Assembly: GCA_025935615.1 (NCBI GenBank)
Contig: JAICUY010000004.1
Span: 1-47,057, forward strand
From: Steroidobacteraceae bacterium
GTDB lineage: Bacteria > Chloroflexota > Limnocylindria > QHBO01
Direction: 5' to 3'
Length of the DNA stretch: 47,057 nt
In this document: piece after piece, positions 1 to 9,131 of the stretch
Layout: each line of letters opens with the position of its first letter
How positions within the stretch are numbered: position 1 is the stretch's first letter
Made by a program: the position numbers and the translations under genes
The notes under the pieces: model-generated
Told to the model about the DNA's origin: nothing
The model's input: the letters and a program-made list of their open reading frames with translations, nothing else
Databases searched by the model: none

Positions 1-21
1 CCTACCACTAGACGACGGGGC
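1..21 (-). tRNA. partial tRNA, 5' part only, probably tRNA-Glu, cut by window edge
   Basis: Reverse complement GCCCCGTCGTCTAGTGGTAGG resembles the acceptor/D-arm of tRNA-Glu; anticodon is outside the window. Confidence 0.55.
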
Positions 22-44
22 ACCGAATCCGCCGGGCAAAGAAA

Positions 45-120
45 TGGAGCGGAAGACGGGACTCGAACCCGCGACCCTCACCTTGGCAAGGTGATGCTCT
101 ACCAACTGAGCCACTTCCGC
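45..120 (-). tRNA. tRNA-Gly (GCC)
   Basis: Reverse complement GCGGAAGTGGCTCAGTTGGTAGAGCATCACCTTGCCAAGG...GGTTCGAGTCC...CTTCCGCTCCA; anticodon GCC, encoded CCA. Confidence 0.93.
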
Positions 121-153
121 CCGCTCAAACCGATTATGACGCGTCCGCATGCG

Positions 154-229
154 TGGTGCCGAGGGTCAGATTCGAACTGACGACACCCGCCTCTTCAGGG
201 CGGTGCTCTACCAACTGAGCTACCTCGGC
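154..229 (-). tRNA. tRNA-Phe (GAA)
   Basis: Reverse complement GCCGAGGTAGCTCAGTTGGTAGAGC...CCTGAAGAGG...GTTCGAAT...CCTCGGCACCA; anticodon GAA. Confidence 0.92.
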
Positions 230-333
230 CGGCGTGTCCGATGCCGATCGGTGAGCGCTCGCCCACGTTCGCGTATCGGCGTCGGAAGATAGCACACGAC
301 CCCCCGAGCGGCAACCGAAGCGACCGTGCCCGG

Positions 334-909
334 TCAGGTCGAAAGGTTGACCTCGGGGACCACCGCATCGGCCTCGCCGATCTGGAAATACTGTCGTTCG
401 CCGAACCCGAACAAGCCTGCCACCAGCACGTTGGGGAAGGTCTGCACCGACGTGTTCAGCTCGCGCACCGTCGCGTTGTAGTGCTGCCGCGCGAAGCCGA
501 TCTGGTTCTCCGTGGTGGTCAGCTCCTCCTGCAGCTCGAGCACATTTGCGTTGGCCTTCAGCTCAGGATAGTTCTCGACCACCGCGAACAGCGAGCGCAG
601 AGCACCGGTCAGCGCGTTCTCGGCCGCAGCCGCCTCACCTGCCTGCGCCGGACCCCGCGCGCCGGCGGCCACGGCGGAGGCACGCGCATCGGTCACGTTC
701 TGTAGCGTCTGCTGCTCGAACTGCATGTAGCCCTTGACCGCGTTGACCAGGTTCGGGATCAGGTCGTGGCGGCGCTTGAGCTGGACACTGATCTGGTTCC
801 AGGCCTCGTCGACCTGGTTGCGCAGCCGGACCAGCCCGTTGTAGACGAAGATCAGGAACAGGGCGATGACGGCCAGCACGATCAGCAGGATCCAGACGAC
901 GCTGGGCAT
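334..909 (-). CDS. LemA family protein
   Basis: N-terminal TM helix followed by NQVDEAWNQISVQLKRRHDLIPNLVNAVKGYMQFEQQTL, typical LemA. Confidence 0.93.
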   Translation of the reverse strand: MPSVVWILLIVLAVIALFLIFVYNGLVRLRNQVDEAWNQISVQLKRRHDLIPNLVNAVKGYMQFEQQTLQNVTDARASAVAAGARGPAQAGEAAAAENALTGALRSLFAVVENYPELKANANVLELQEELTTTENQIGFARQHYNATVRELNTSVQTFPNVLVAGLFGFGERQYFQIGEADAVVPEVNLST

Positions 910-956
910 GGTCTCCTCCGTCTTCCTCGGTCCCCGGTGCGGCCGGTAGCCGTGGC

Positions 957-1033
957 TGGTGGGCGGTGAGGGACTCGAACCCCCGACCCCCTCGGTGTAA
1001 GCGAGGTGCTCTGACCGGCTGAGCTAACCGCCC
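957..1033 (-). tRNA. tRNA-Val (TAC)
   Basis: Reverse complement GGGCGGTTAGCTCAGCCGG...CGCTTACACCG...GGTTCGAGTCC...ACCGCCCACCA; anticodon TAC. Confidence 0.92.
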
Positions 1034-1059
1034 GGTGCGGGCGATGGTAGCCGAAGGAT

Positions 1060-1144
1060 TGGTGCCCAGGCCGGGACTTGAACCCGGATGAGTTGCCTCA
1101 TACGCCCCTCAAACGTACGCGTATACCAATTCCGCCACCTGGGC
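1060..1144 (-). tRNA. tRNA-Leu (GAG)
   Basis: Class II tRNA with long variable arm; anticodon loop TTGAGGG gives GAG; GCCCAGG/CCTGGGC acceptor, encoded CCA. Confidence 0.88.
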
Positions 1145-1159
1145 CCGATGCTGAGGGTG

Positions 1160-1247
1160 TGGTACCGAGGGAGGGACTTGAACCCACACGACCGTAATGG
1201 TCACTAGGTCCTGAACCTAGCGCGTCTGCCTATTCCGCCACCTCGGC
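1160..1247 (-). tRNA. tRNA-Leu (CAG)
   Basis: Class II tRNA; anticodon arm CTAGG-TTCAGGA-CCTAG gives CAG; encoded CCA. Confidence 0.92.
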
Positions 1248-1257
1248 GCGGAGGGAG

Positions 1258-1263
1258 ATTCTA
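1258..1263 (-). promoter_or_regulatory. candidate -10 box TAGAAT for the tRNA-Leu(CAG) cluster
   Basis: ATTCTA on + strand, 10 nt upstream of the tRNA 5' end. Confidence 0.5.
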
Positions 1264-1313
1264 GCGTACCGGCGCCGGCCCGTCGATCGACCGGCGAGCC
1301 GTTGAAGCGTCGC

Positions 1314-1538
1314 CTACAGACCGCCCTGCGGCAGCAGGTTGAGCAGCGAGAAGACGACGAACAGGACGGCCAGCACGATCGTCAGCCGGAACAGCGTGCG
1401 CTCGATGCCACGCCGGCTGCGGTAGGCGGTCACCTCGCCGCCGAAGGCGCCGCCGAGGCCCGTCCCGCGCTGCTGGAGCAGGATCGAGGCGATGAGCGCC
1501 ACGGCCAGGATCATCTGCGCGATGGTCAGCGGGGTCAT
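1314..1538 (-). CDS. secG: preprotein translocase subunit SecG
   Basis: Two TM helices, LLQQRGTGLGGAFGG motif. Confidence 0.92.
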   Translation of the reverse strand: MTPLTIAQMILAVALIASILLQQRGTGLGGAFGGEVTAYRSRRGIERTLFRLTIVLAVLFVVFSLLNLLPQGGL

Positions 1539-1560
1539 AGGGCGCGGAGTATAGCAGCGG

Positions 1561-3093
1561 TCATTCGATGAGGCTGTGGCCGGTCATCTCCGGCCCCGGC
1601 GGGATGCCGAGCAGCTGGCAGACCGTCGGCGCCACGTCGGCCAGCAGGCCGTCGCGCAGGTGCGCGGCCTCGTACCCGGTCGCCACCAGCGCGAGTGGCA
1701 CCGGCGAGGTGGTGTGCTTCGTCTGCGGCTGGCCGTGCTCGTCGCGCATCTGCTCGATGTTGCCGTGGTCGGCGGTGATGATGAGGGCTGCATCGGTGCC
1801 GAGGGTTGCGCGAACGAGCCGTCCGAGACAGGCGTCGACCACCTCGGCCGCCTCGACCGCCGCGTCCCACACCCCGGTGTGGCCGACCATGTCCGGGTTG
1901 GCGTAGTTGGCGACGATGAAGCCGTACTCGCGTTGCTCGATCGCCTCCACCAGGCGGTCGGTGATCTGCGGTGCGCGCATCGCCGGCGCCTTGTCGTAGG
2001 TTGCCACCTCCCGGTCGGACGGCACCAGGACGCGATCCTCGCCGGGGAACGGCGCCTCCACCCCACCGTTGAAGAAGTAGGTCACGTGTGCGTACTTCTC
2101 GGTCTCCGCGATGTGCAGCTGCCGGATGCCCCGGCGCGACAGCTCGGCGGCCAGCGAGTCGATCCGCAGCGGGGGGAAGGCGACCGCGACCGGCAGCTCG
2201 TCCGGCGACTGATACTCGGTCAGCGTGGCAAACGCCAGTTCGGTGGGCATGGCGCCCCGGTCGAAGGCGTCGAAATCGTCGAGCACGAAGGCCTGCGTCA
2301 GCTGCCGCGCCCGGTCGGCGCGGAAGTTCATGTGAATCACCGCGTCGCGGTCGTGCACCGTCCCTTCGGACAGCACCACCGTCGGCTCGATGAACTCGTC
2401 GGATACGTCGCGCGCATACGATTCGGCGACGGCCTCGCGCGGGGTGTCAGCCGATCGACCGATGCCGTGCACGATCGCGTGCCACGCCCGCTGCGTACGC
2501 TCCCAGCGCTGGTCGCGGTCCATGGCGTAGTAACGGCCGCTGACCGTCGCGATGCGCGCCAGGCCGGCAAGCCGCTGCTCGAGGGCCGGCAGGATCTCGA
2601 TCGCGGACCGCGGAGGCGTGTCCCGACCGTCGGTGAACGCATGCAGGAAGACGCGGTCCGCCGGCAGGCCCCGCGCATGGGCCAGGCGCGCCATGGCGAC
2701 GATGTGCTCATCGACCGCGTGGATGCCGCCAGGCCCCACCAGGCCGAGCAGGTGCAGCCGGCCATCGTGGTGCAGCGCGTGATCGACGGTCGCGTCCAGG
2801 ACCTCGTTCCGAGCGAACGAGCCGTCTTCGATCGCTCGCGTGATACGCGGCAGGTCCTGGAGCACCGGAAAGCCGGCCCCGAGGTTGAGATGGCCCACCT
2901 CGCTGTTGCCCATCTGTCCCGCGGGCAGGCCCACCGCCGTGCCGGACGCCTGCAGCTCGCAGGTCGGCCACTCGTCGACGATGCGCCGCCAGTTCCACAT
3001 CGCGGCGGCCAGCAGCGCGTTGCGCTGCGGATCGTCATTCACGCCGAAGCCGTCCAGCACGCACAGGACGACGCGGTGGACAGCGTCGATCAC
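1561..3093 (-). CDS. gpmI: 2,3-bisphosphoglycerate-independent phosphoglycerate mutase
   Basis: VLCVLDGFG, GLPAGQMGNSEVGHLNLGAG, DGRDTPPRS, ITADHGNIEQM motifs. Confidence 0.97.
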   Translation of the reverse strand: MIDAVHRVVLCVLDGFGVNDDPQRNALLAAAMWNWRRIVDEWPTCELQASGTAVGLPAGQMGNSEVGHLNLGAGFPVLQDLPRITRAIEDGSFARNEVLDATVDHALHHDGRLHLLGLVGPGGIHAVDEHIVAMARLAHARGLPADRVFLHAFTDGRDTPPRSAIEILPALEQRLAGLARIATVSGRYYAMDRDQRWERTQRAWHAIVHGIGRSADTPREAVAESYARDVSDEFIEPTVVLSEGTVHDRDAVIHMNFRADRARQLTQAFVLDDFDAFDRGAMPTELAFATLTEYQSPDELPVAVAFPPLRIDSLAAELSRRGIRQLHIAETEKYAHVTYFFNGGVEAPFPGEDRVLVPSDREVATYDKAPAMRAPQITDRLVEAIEQREYGFIVANYANPDMVGHTGVWDAAVEAAEVVDACLGRLVRATLGTDAALIITADHGNIEQMRDEHGQPQTKHTTSPVPLALVATGYEAAHLRDGLLADVAPTVCQLLGIPPGPEMTGHSLIE

Positions 3094-3905
3094 GAGCGCG
3101 TTGCTTCGGCCGATGGTGTGCGCCGGTGCGCTGCGGCCGCCTCGGCGGCGGCCACGATGGCCTCGAACGAGGCCGCGTCGAGGGAGCCGCCGCCGACCAG
3201 GGCCCCGTCGATGTCCGGGCAGTCGAAGAAGGCGCGCGCGTTGTCGCCGGTGACGCTTCCGCCATAGAGGATCGGCACCTGCGGCGCGGCGTCCGCATCA
3301 ACCGTCCCGAGCAGCTCCCGGATCCTGGCCGCCACCACCTGGGCGTCGGCCGGCGAGGCCGCCTCGCCGCTGCCGATGGCCCACACCGGCTCGTAGGCGA
3401 TGACCAGCCCGCTGCCGTGGATGGCCTCCAGCCGCGACACGGCGGCATGCAGCTGGCGGTCGACGACCTCCTCGGTCCGGCCGGCGCGCCGCTCCTCGAT
3501 CCGCTCCCCGATCGCCGCGATCGGCCGGATGCCGTGCGCCACCGCCGAGGCGACCTTGGCGGCCACGCCCTCATCCGTTTCCCCGTCGTTGGCGCGGCGC
3601 TCGGAGTGGCCCACGATGACGAAGCCGGCAAGGCCGGCGAGCATCAGCGGGGACGTCTCGCCGGTGAACGCGCCGCGTTCCTCGGCGGCCATGGTCTGGG
3701 CACCGACGGCCAGGCGGCTGGGACCCACCTCGGCAGCGACCTCGGCGAGGAACACCGTTGGCGGGCAGATGACCGTGGTGACCGCCTGGTGACGCGCAGC
3801 GGTCGCGGCCGCGGCGCGGGCCAGCATGAGCGCGTCGGAGCGCGCGGTCGGGTTCATCTTCCAGTTACCGGCCACCAGAGGCTGCATCGGACGGGTGCGG
3901 GTCAT
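3090..3905 (-). CDS. tpiA: triosephosphate isomerase
   Basis: VAGNWKMN, GHSERR, AYEPVWAIGSG, ILYGGSV motifs; start MTRTRP at 3905, or MQPLVAGN slightly downstream. Confidence 0.97.
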   Translation of the reverse strand: MTRTRPMQPLVAGNWKMNPTARSDALMLARAAAATAARHQAVTTVICPPTVFLAEVAAEVGPSRLAVGAQTMAAEERGAFTGETSPLMLAGLAGFVIVGHSERRANDGETDEGVAAKVASAVAHGIRPIAAIGERIEERRAGRTEEVVDRQLHAAVSRLEAIHGSGLVIAYEPVWAIGSGEAASPADAQVVAARIRELLGTVDADAAPQVPILYGGSVTGDNARAFFDCPDIDGALVGGGSLDAASFEAIVAAAEAAAAHRRTPSAEATRS

Positions 3906-4834
3906 GTCGCCTCGTCCTGCGCGATCTGGACCAGCCGCCGCAGGCGGTGGTTGACCGCCGAGCGGCTGATCCCGAGCGCCGCGGCCATGTCGTCGAGATC
4001 GGCGTCGGGCTGGAGGCGGCGACGCCGGGCGACCTCGCGCAGCGCCTCGGGCAGGCGCTGCAATCCGCCGCTGGCTTCGAGCCGGCGTATCGCCTGCAAC
4101 TGGCGGTCGGCAGCGCGCACCGTCCGGTCCAGGTTCGCCTCCTCGGCGTTCAGCAGCCGGTTGAGACGGTTGTGGACGTCGCGCCCGACCCGCGCCGTCT
4201 CGAGGTCGAGCACCCCGCGGTTGGCCCCGGTCAGGCGCAGCAGCTCCGCGATCTGCTCCTGGCCTTTCAGGTAGACGACGTGGCGGCCGCGCCGATCGAG
4301 CTGTGCCGCGCCGACGCCGACCGAGGCAAGACGCCGTCGCAGCTCGTTCGCGGTCGACCGACCCGCGAAGACGAACTCGATGTGCGGCCCACGGGCCCCA
4401 AACGAGAGGGACCCGGATCGCAGCAGGACGCCGCGCAGGAAGGCGCGCCGGTCCGCGGCATCGGCGGCATGCCAGTCCCAGCCCTCGGCCAGCGCCGGGT
4501 CGACTTCGACGCGCAGGTGATGACGTCCCGGCGCCGCGGACGTGACCACGGCTCGCGGTGCGCCGACCGTCATGCCCAGCGAGCCGGCCAATGCCACGGC
4601 CGTCCGGGCCGTGGCGTGATCGAGGCTGCTGATGGTTCCGGTCTGGTCGCCATACAGCAGGCCGACCAGCTCGGCACGCCGGCAGCACTCATGGGCGGGA
4701 TGGATGCGGGCCAGCTCTCCCTTGACCTCGCTGGCGACCAGCATCGGGCTCGATGGCGACGTCAGGCGGACAGTGCCGTCACGACGCCGTCGCCGTCGGG
4801 CGGGCGAAGCGCCGCTGGCGGGGACGGTCGCCAC
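3902..4834 (-). CDS. whiA: WhiA family DNA-binding protein
   Basis: SEVKGELARI...CCRRAELVGLL N-terminus, LAGLIDADG-like core, C-terminal HTH DMAAALGISRSAVNHRLRRL; start possibly at 4744 (MLVASEVK). Confidence 0.93.
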   Translation of the reverse strand: MATVPASGASPARRRRRRDGTVRLTSPSSPMLVASEVKGELARIHPAHECCRRAELVGLLYGDQTGTISSLDHATARTAVALAGSLGMTVGAPRAVVTSAAPGRHHLRVEVDPALAEGWDWHAADAADRRAFLRGVLLRSGSLSFGARGPHIEFVFAGRSTANELRRRLASVGVGAAQLDRRGRHVVYLKGQEQIAELLRLTGANRGVLDLETARVGRDVHNRLNRLLNAEEANLDRTVRAADRQLQAIRRLEASGGLQRLPEALREVARRRRLQPDADLDDMAAALGISRSAVNHRLRRLVQIAQDEAT

Positions 4835-6098
4835 GGTCCTCCTGCTGCAGCCGCATCAGGGCCGCGGCCAGCTTGGCGGGATCGTGGCGGTGGGCGTTGG
4901 CGACGTCGATGAGGTCCTCCTCGATGACGACGACCGGCAGCTCCTCGAGGCGCCGTATGTCGAGCTCCACCGGCTCGGCCTCCCAGTGTTGCGGGCGACG
5001 CGCCTTGCGGTTGTCGTTGATCAGGACGTAGTCGATGAGTCCTTCGCCGATGTGGTTGAAGAGCGCCTCGAGGTGCTCGGCGGCCGAGAAATGCTCCGTC
5101 TCGCCCGGCTGGGTCGCGACATTGCAGACGTAGATGCGCAGGCCGCCGGCCGCGGCAATCGCGTCGCGGATATCGGTGATCAGCAGGTTGGGCAGGACGC
5201 TCGAGAAGAGGCTTCCGGGACCGATGACGATCATGTCCGCTTCGAGGATCCGCTCGAGCGCCTCCGGATTGGCGCGCACGTCGGCGGGCTCGATCGTCAC
5301 CTGGCCGATCGGCTCCTCGGCGTGGCTGATCGAGACCTGGCCCTGAAGGTGCCGGCCGGACTCGAGCGTGGCGCCCAGGTTGAGCGGGACGCTCGTGGCC
5401 GGCAAGACCTGGCCGCGCACCGCAAGGACACGGTTCGACTCGCGCACCGCCTCCTCGAAGTCACCGGTCACTGCCGTCATGGCGGCGATGAACAGGTTGC
5501 CGAAGGCGTGGTCGTCAAGCCCGGAGCCGGCCGGGAAGCGGTACTGCATCAGCTGCGTCATCAGCGGCTCGGCGTCGGCCAGCGCTGCGATGCAGTTGCG
5601 GATGTCGCCGGGCGGGATGATCCCCAGCTGCTGGCGCAGCCGCCCCGACGAGCCACCGTCGTCGGCGACCGCCACCACCGCCGTGATATTGGCGCTGTAG
5701 CCCTTCAGCCCGCGCAGCAGCGTCGATAGCCCGGTCCCGCCACCGATGGCCACGATCCGCGGTCCGCGCGCCAGGTAGCGCTTGGTGTAGAGGACCTCCA
5801 TCACCGAGTTGCCGCGGCTGACGAACGGCGATACGACGCTGCGCATCAGGCCCCAGACGCCGACCGCGGTCACGGCCAGACCGATGCCGGCGAAGATCGC
5901 GGCGCGCAGCTCGGGCGGCATCCAGGCACCGGTCAGGGCGTAGATGATCGGGATGTCGTCGCCGGTGGACCGATACAGGTCGCGCACGAAGACGGCGGCA
6001 CCGAGTCCCAGGACCAGGATGCCCATGAAGACGAGCACCAGCCAGCGCTTGAGGTGCATTCCGGGGTACAGCCAGCGCGGGATGCGCAGGCGTCTCAT
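4779..6098 (-). CDS. YvcK/CofD-like gluconeogenesis factor with N-terminal transmembrane extension
   Basis: VAIGGGTGLSTLLRGLK, AVADDGGSSGRLR, GDIRNCIAAL motifs; two hydrophobic segments precede the catalytic domain. Confidence 0.94.
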   Translation of the reverse strand: MRRLRIPRWLYPGMHLKRWLVLVFMGILVLGLGAAVFVRDLYRSTGDDIPIIYALTGAWMPPELRAAIFAGIGLAVTAVGVWGLMRSVVSPFVSRGNSVMEVLYTKRYLARGPRIVAIGGGTGLSTLLRGLKGYSANITAVVAVADDGGSSGRLRQQLGIIPPGDIRNCIAALADAEPLMTQLMQYRFPAGSGLDDHAFGNLFIAAMTAVTGDFEEAVRESNRVLAVRGQVLPATSVPLNLGATLESGRHLQGQVSISHAEEPIGQVTIEPADVRANPEALERILEADMIVIGPGSLFSSVLPNLLITDIRDAIAAAGGLRIYVCNVATQPGETEHFSAAEHLEALFNHIGEGLIDYVLINDNRKARRPQHWEAEPVELDIRRLEELPVVVIEEDLIDVANAHRHDPAKLAAALMRLQQEDRGDRPRQRRFARPTATAS

Positions 6099-7069
6099 CG
6101 CTCCAGCTCCCGGTGGAAGACGGCGACGTTCATGCCGCCCAGGCGCCGGAGGCGCTCGGCCAGCTCCTCGGCCCGCGCGATGGAGCGGTGATAACCGCCG
6201 GTGCAACCCAGCGCGACCATGAGCCGGGACTTGCCCTCGGTGCGGTAGGCCGGCACGGTCAGCTGCAGCAGCTCGACCACCAGCTCCAGGAAGCGGCTGG
6301 CCTGGGGCTGGCCGAGGACGTAGTCGCGCACCGGCTGCTGCAGCCCGGAGAGCGGCTTGAGGTCGGCGACGTAGTAGGGATTGGTCAGGAAGCGGACGTC
6401 GAAGACGAGATCGGCCTCGAGCGGAATGCCGAACTTGAAGCCGAACGTCAGCACGTCGACCTGCAGCACATCGGTGACGCCCTCGCGCGGGACGAGGCTG
6501 AACAGCCGCTCCTTGAGCTGGCCGATCGAGCAGCCGCTCGTGTCGAGGACGTGGTCGGCAACATCGCGGGTGCGGGCCAGGCGGCGGCGCTCCTCGACGA
6601 TGCCGGCCTGGATCCCGCGGCGCGACTGCAGCGGGTGCCGATGCCGCGTCTCGCTGAAGCGACTCACCAGGTTGGCGTCGTTTGCCTCCAGGAACAGGAC
6701 GGTCATCGGCACGCCCCGGGCCGCCAGCGCGTCACGTGCATTCTCGATGGCCGGGGAGGGGTCGCCGGCTCGGATGTCGAGCACCAGCGCGACGTCCCGG
6801 TACCGCTCCGGGTCCTCATCGCGAAGGACGAGAAACCCCTCCAACAGGTCAGGCGGCAGGTTGTCGACGCAGTAGTAGCCGAGGTCCTCGAACAGCTTGC
6901 TCGCCTGGCTCTTGCCGGCGCCGGACAGGCCGCTGATGACGACGACGTTGCCCGACCCGACGGCGGCGTCAGCCGAGCGCGGCGCCGCAGGGCCGGCGGT
7001 GCCTGCCGGCCGGTCGCCGGTTCGGCGCGATCGCGACGTCGTCGCGGCCGATCCCGTTGATCGTGGCAT
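6095..7069 (-). CDS. rapZ: RNase adapter protein RapZ (P-loop nucleotide-binding)
   Basis: VVISGLSGAGKSQASKLFEDLGYYCVDNLPPDLL; DVRFLTNPYYV; GCTGGYHRSIARAEELA. Confidence 0.96.
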   Translation of the reverse strand: MPRSTGSAATTSRSRRTGDRPAGTAGPAAPRSADAAVGSGNVVVISGLSGAGKSQASKLFEDLGYYCVDNLPPDLLEGFLVLRDEDPERYRDVALVLDIRAGDPSPAIENARDALAARGVPMTVLFLEANDANLVSRFSETRHRHPLQSRRGIQAGIVEERRRLARTRDVADHVLDTSGCSIGQLKERLFSLVPREGVTDVLQVDVLTFGFKFGIPLEADLVFDVRFLTNPYYVADLKPLSGLQQPVRDYVLGQPQASRFLELVVELLQLTVPAYRTEGKSRLMVALGCTGGYHRSIARAEELAERLRRLGGMNVAVFHRELER

Positions 7070-7110
7070 CTGCGTGCTTCCTCGGCGAGGTCGTCGTCCG
7101 AGTATAGCCG

Positions 7111-8079
7111 TCAGGCGCCACGCGTCCCGCGCTCGAGCCCGTCGAGCAGTCCCTGGACGGTTGCCGCTGCGGAGGCACGCAGCGCGTCGAGGTCGTATCC
7201 GCCTTCGAGGGTGAGGGCCACCCCGCGAAGCTCCAGCCGCGCGGCCAGCTCGCCGAGCGCGGTGGCCACGTCCCAGTAGCCACGGTCGGTAACCTCGAGG
7301 TCGGCGAGTGGATCGGCCGCGTGGGCGTCGTAGCCGGCCGACACGAGAATCGCCTCGGGCCGGAAGGCCGCGACCGCCGGCAGCAGCTCGCCGGTCCAGG
7401 CCGACACGAACGCCGCGTCGCCGCTTCCCGGGGAGAGGGGCACGTTGTGCTTCGTCCCCGCGCCCGATCCCACGCCCTGCTCGTCCCGATTGCCACTCCC
7501 CGGGAAGAGCGGAACCTGGTGGGTCGAGGCGTAGCACAGGTCCGGGTCCGCGCCGAAGATCTCCTGCGTCCCATCGCCATGGTGCACGTCCCAGTCGACG
7601 ATCGCCACGCGTCGTGCGAGGCCGGCGGCGCGCAGCGCCGCCACCGCCAGCGCGACGTTGTTGAGCAGGCAGAACCCGCTCGCCCGCTCCGCTCCTGCGT
7701 GGTGTCCCGGCGGCCGCACCACCGCGAACGCCACGTCCGCCTCGCCGTGCCCTACGGCGCTCGCGGCCTGGATCGTGGCACCTGCCGCCAGCCGCGCCGC
7801 GCGCATCGAGTCGCGACCGAGGTACGTATCCGGATCGAGCCAGCCGCCGCCGGCCGCGGCCGCCTCGTCGAGCGCGGTCAGGTATCGGTCCGCATGCACC
7901 GGCGTGATCGCCTCATCCCCGACGGGCTGCACCGCACGGCGCTCCAGGCGTGCTCCGGCTGCGGCCGCGCCATTGGCCACCCCGCCCTCGACCGCCGCCA
8001 GCCGTTCCGGCCGTTCCGGATGGTCGGGAGGAGCATGGAGCGCCATGGCCGCATCTGTCAGCAGCAGGACGGTCCGCAT
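7111..8079 (-). CDS. histone deacetylase family protein (AcuC/HDAC-like amidohydrolase)
   Basis: RPPGHHAGAERASGFCLLNNVALA, IVDWDVHHGDGTQEIF, SAGYDAH, EGGYDLDAL motifs. Confidence 0.95.
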   Translation of the reverse strand: MRTVLLLTDAAMALHAPPDHPERPERLAAVEGGVANGAAAAGARLERRAVQPVGDEAITPVHADRYLTALDEAAAAGGGWLDPDTYLGRDSMRAARLAAGATIQAASAVGHGEADVAFAVVRPPGHHAGAERASGFCLLNNVALAVAALRAAGLARRVAIVDWDVHHGDGTQEIFGADPDLCYASTHQVPLFPGSGNRDEQGVGSGAGTKHNVPLSPGSGDAAFVSAWTGELLPAVAAFRPEAILVSAGYDAHAADPLADLEVTDRGYWDVATALGELAARLELRGVALTLEGGYDLDALRASAAATVQGLLDGLERGTRGA

Positions 8080-8085
8080 CGGTCC

Positions 8086-8811
8086 TCAGGGACGAACGCG
8101 GCGCATGACGAACATCGACGCCTCGAACAGGACGTACATGACGCCTGACATGATGAGCGGCGAGAAGATATCGCCGCCGGGCGTGACGATCGTCGAGAAG
8201 ATCACGATGCCGACGATGATCGAGCGCCGGCGGCGTGCCACCGCCCGGTGGTTCAGCACGCCCACCCGCGCCAGACCGATGAGCACGATCGGGAACTCCA
8301 TCACCAGCCCGAACGCGAGCAGCATGGCCCCGGTGAAACCGATGTAGTCGTCGATCGTCAGCAGCGGCGGGAAGTCCTCGCGCGCGAACGACAGCAGGAA
8401 GCCGAGCGCGAAGGGCAGGATGAGGTAGCCGACCACCAGGCCCAGCACGAAGAGGAGGGTGGCGGCGATGATCACCGGCCATACCACGCGTCGCTCGCCG
8501 CGAGTGAGCCCCGGCGTGACGAAGCGCCAGGCCTCGAACAGGATGATCGGCATGGCAAAGGCGATGCCGAGGTAGAAGGCGATCTTCAGCTTGGCGGCGA
8601 AGGCGCCGACCGGGCTGGTGAAGTACAGGACGTCGTACTTGTCGGGCAATGGCGCGCGCAGGAGGTCGATGGCGGCGTCTGACAGGACGAAGCCGAGCAC
8701 CGCGGCAACCACGACCGCGACGACGCTGATGATGAGCCGGGTGCGCAGCTCGGTGAGGTGCTCGACGAGGGTCATGCTCCCCGCGTCATCGGTCACCGCA
8801 ATGTCCCTCAC
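8086..8811 (-). CDS. tatC: twin-arginine translocase subunit TatC
   Basis: HLTELRTRLI, multiple TM helices, FGLVMEFPIVL. Confidence 0.95.
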   Translation of the reverse strand: MRDIAVTDDAGSMTLVEHLTELRTRLIISVVAVVVAAVLGFVLSDAAIDLLRAPLPDKYDVLYFTSPVGAFAAKLKIAFYLGIAFAMPIILFEAWRFVTPGLTRGERRVVWPVIIAATLLFVLGLVVGYLILPFALGFLLSFAREDFPPLLTIDDYIGFTGAMLLAFGLVMEFPIVLIGLARVGVLNHRAVARRRRSIIVGIVIFSTIVTPGGDIFSPLIMSGVMYVLFEASMFVMRRVRP

Positions 8812-8874
8812 ACGATCGGACGGGCGCCGCCCTGCGCGCGCCCGTCCCTTGGTCGGCTGGAGCCGATGGAACTG

Positions 8875-9105
8875 CTAGTGCGTCTGCTCGCCCGGATCCC
8901 GCGTGACCGGCTCCACCGGCTGTGCGGGCTTCTCCTCGCGCTTCGGTTCACCGCGGACCGCGTCCTCGATGTCGGACGATGCGCGGCGGAACTCGCGGAT
9001 CCCCTTGCCGATGGCATTGCCGATGTCCGGCAACTTGCCCGGGCCGAAGATGATCAGCACGATCACCAGCACCAGGATCAGCTCCCATGGTCCGGGAACT
9101 GGCAT
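8875..9105 (-). CDS. tatA: twin-arginine translocase TatA/TatE family subunit
   Basis: WELILVLVIVLIIFGPGKLPDIGNAIGKGIREF; start at 9105. Confidence 0.94.
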   Translation of the reverse strand: MPVPGPWELILVLVIVLIIFGPGKLPDIGNAIGKGIREFRRASSDIEDAVRGEPKREEKPAQPVEPVTRDPGEQTH

Positions 9106-9131
9106 GAAATCGACCTCCGCGACGCGATTGG

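Noticed and set aside
1576-3267. 563-aa plus-strand ORF opposite gpmI
   Set aside because: Antisense ORF with low-complexity Arg/Gly/Ala/Asp composition; gpmI motifs are unambiguous on the other strand.
3906-4688. N-terminal extension of the tpiA ORF
   Set aside because: Overlaps whiA out of frame and has no homologous motifs; the start at 3905 fits.
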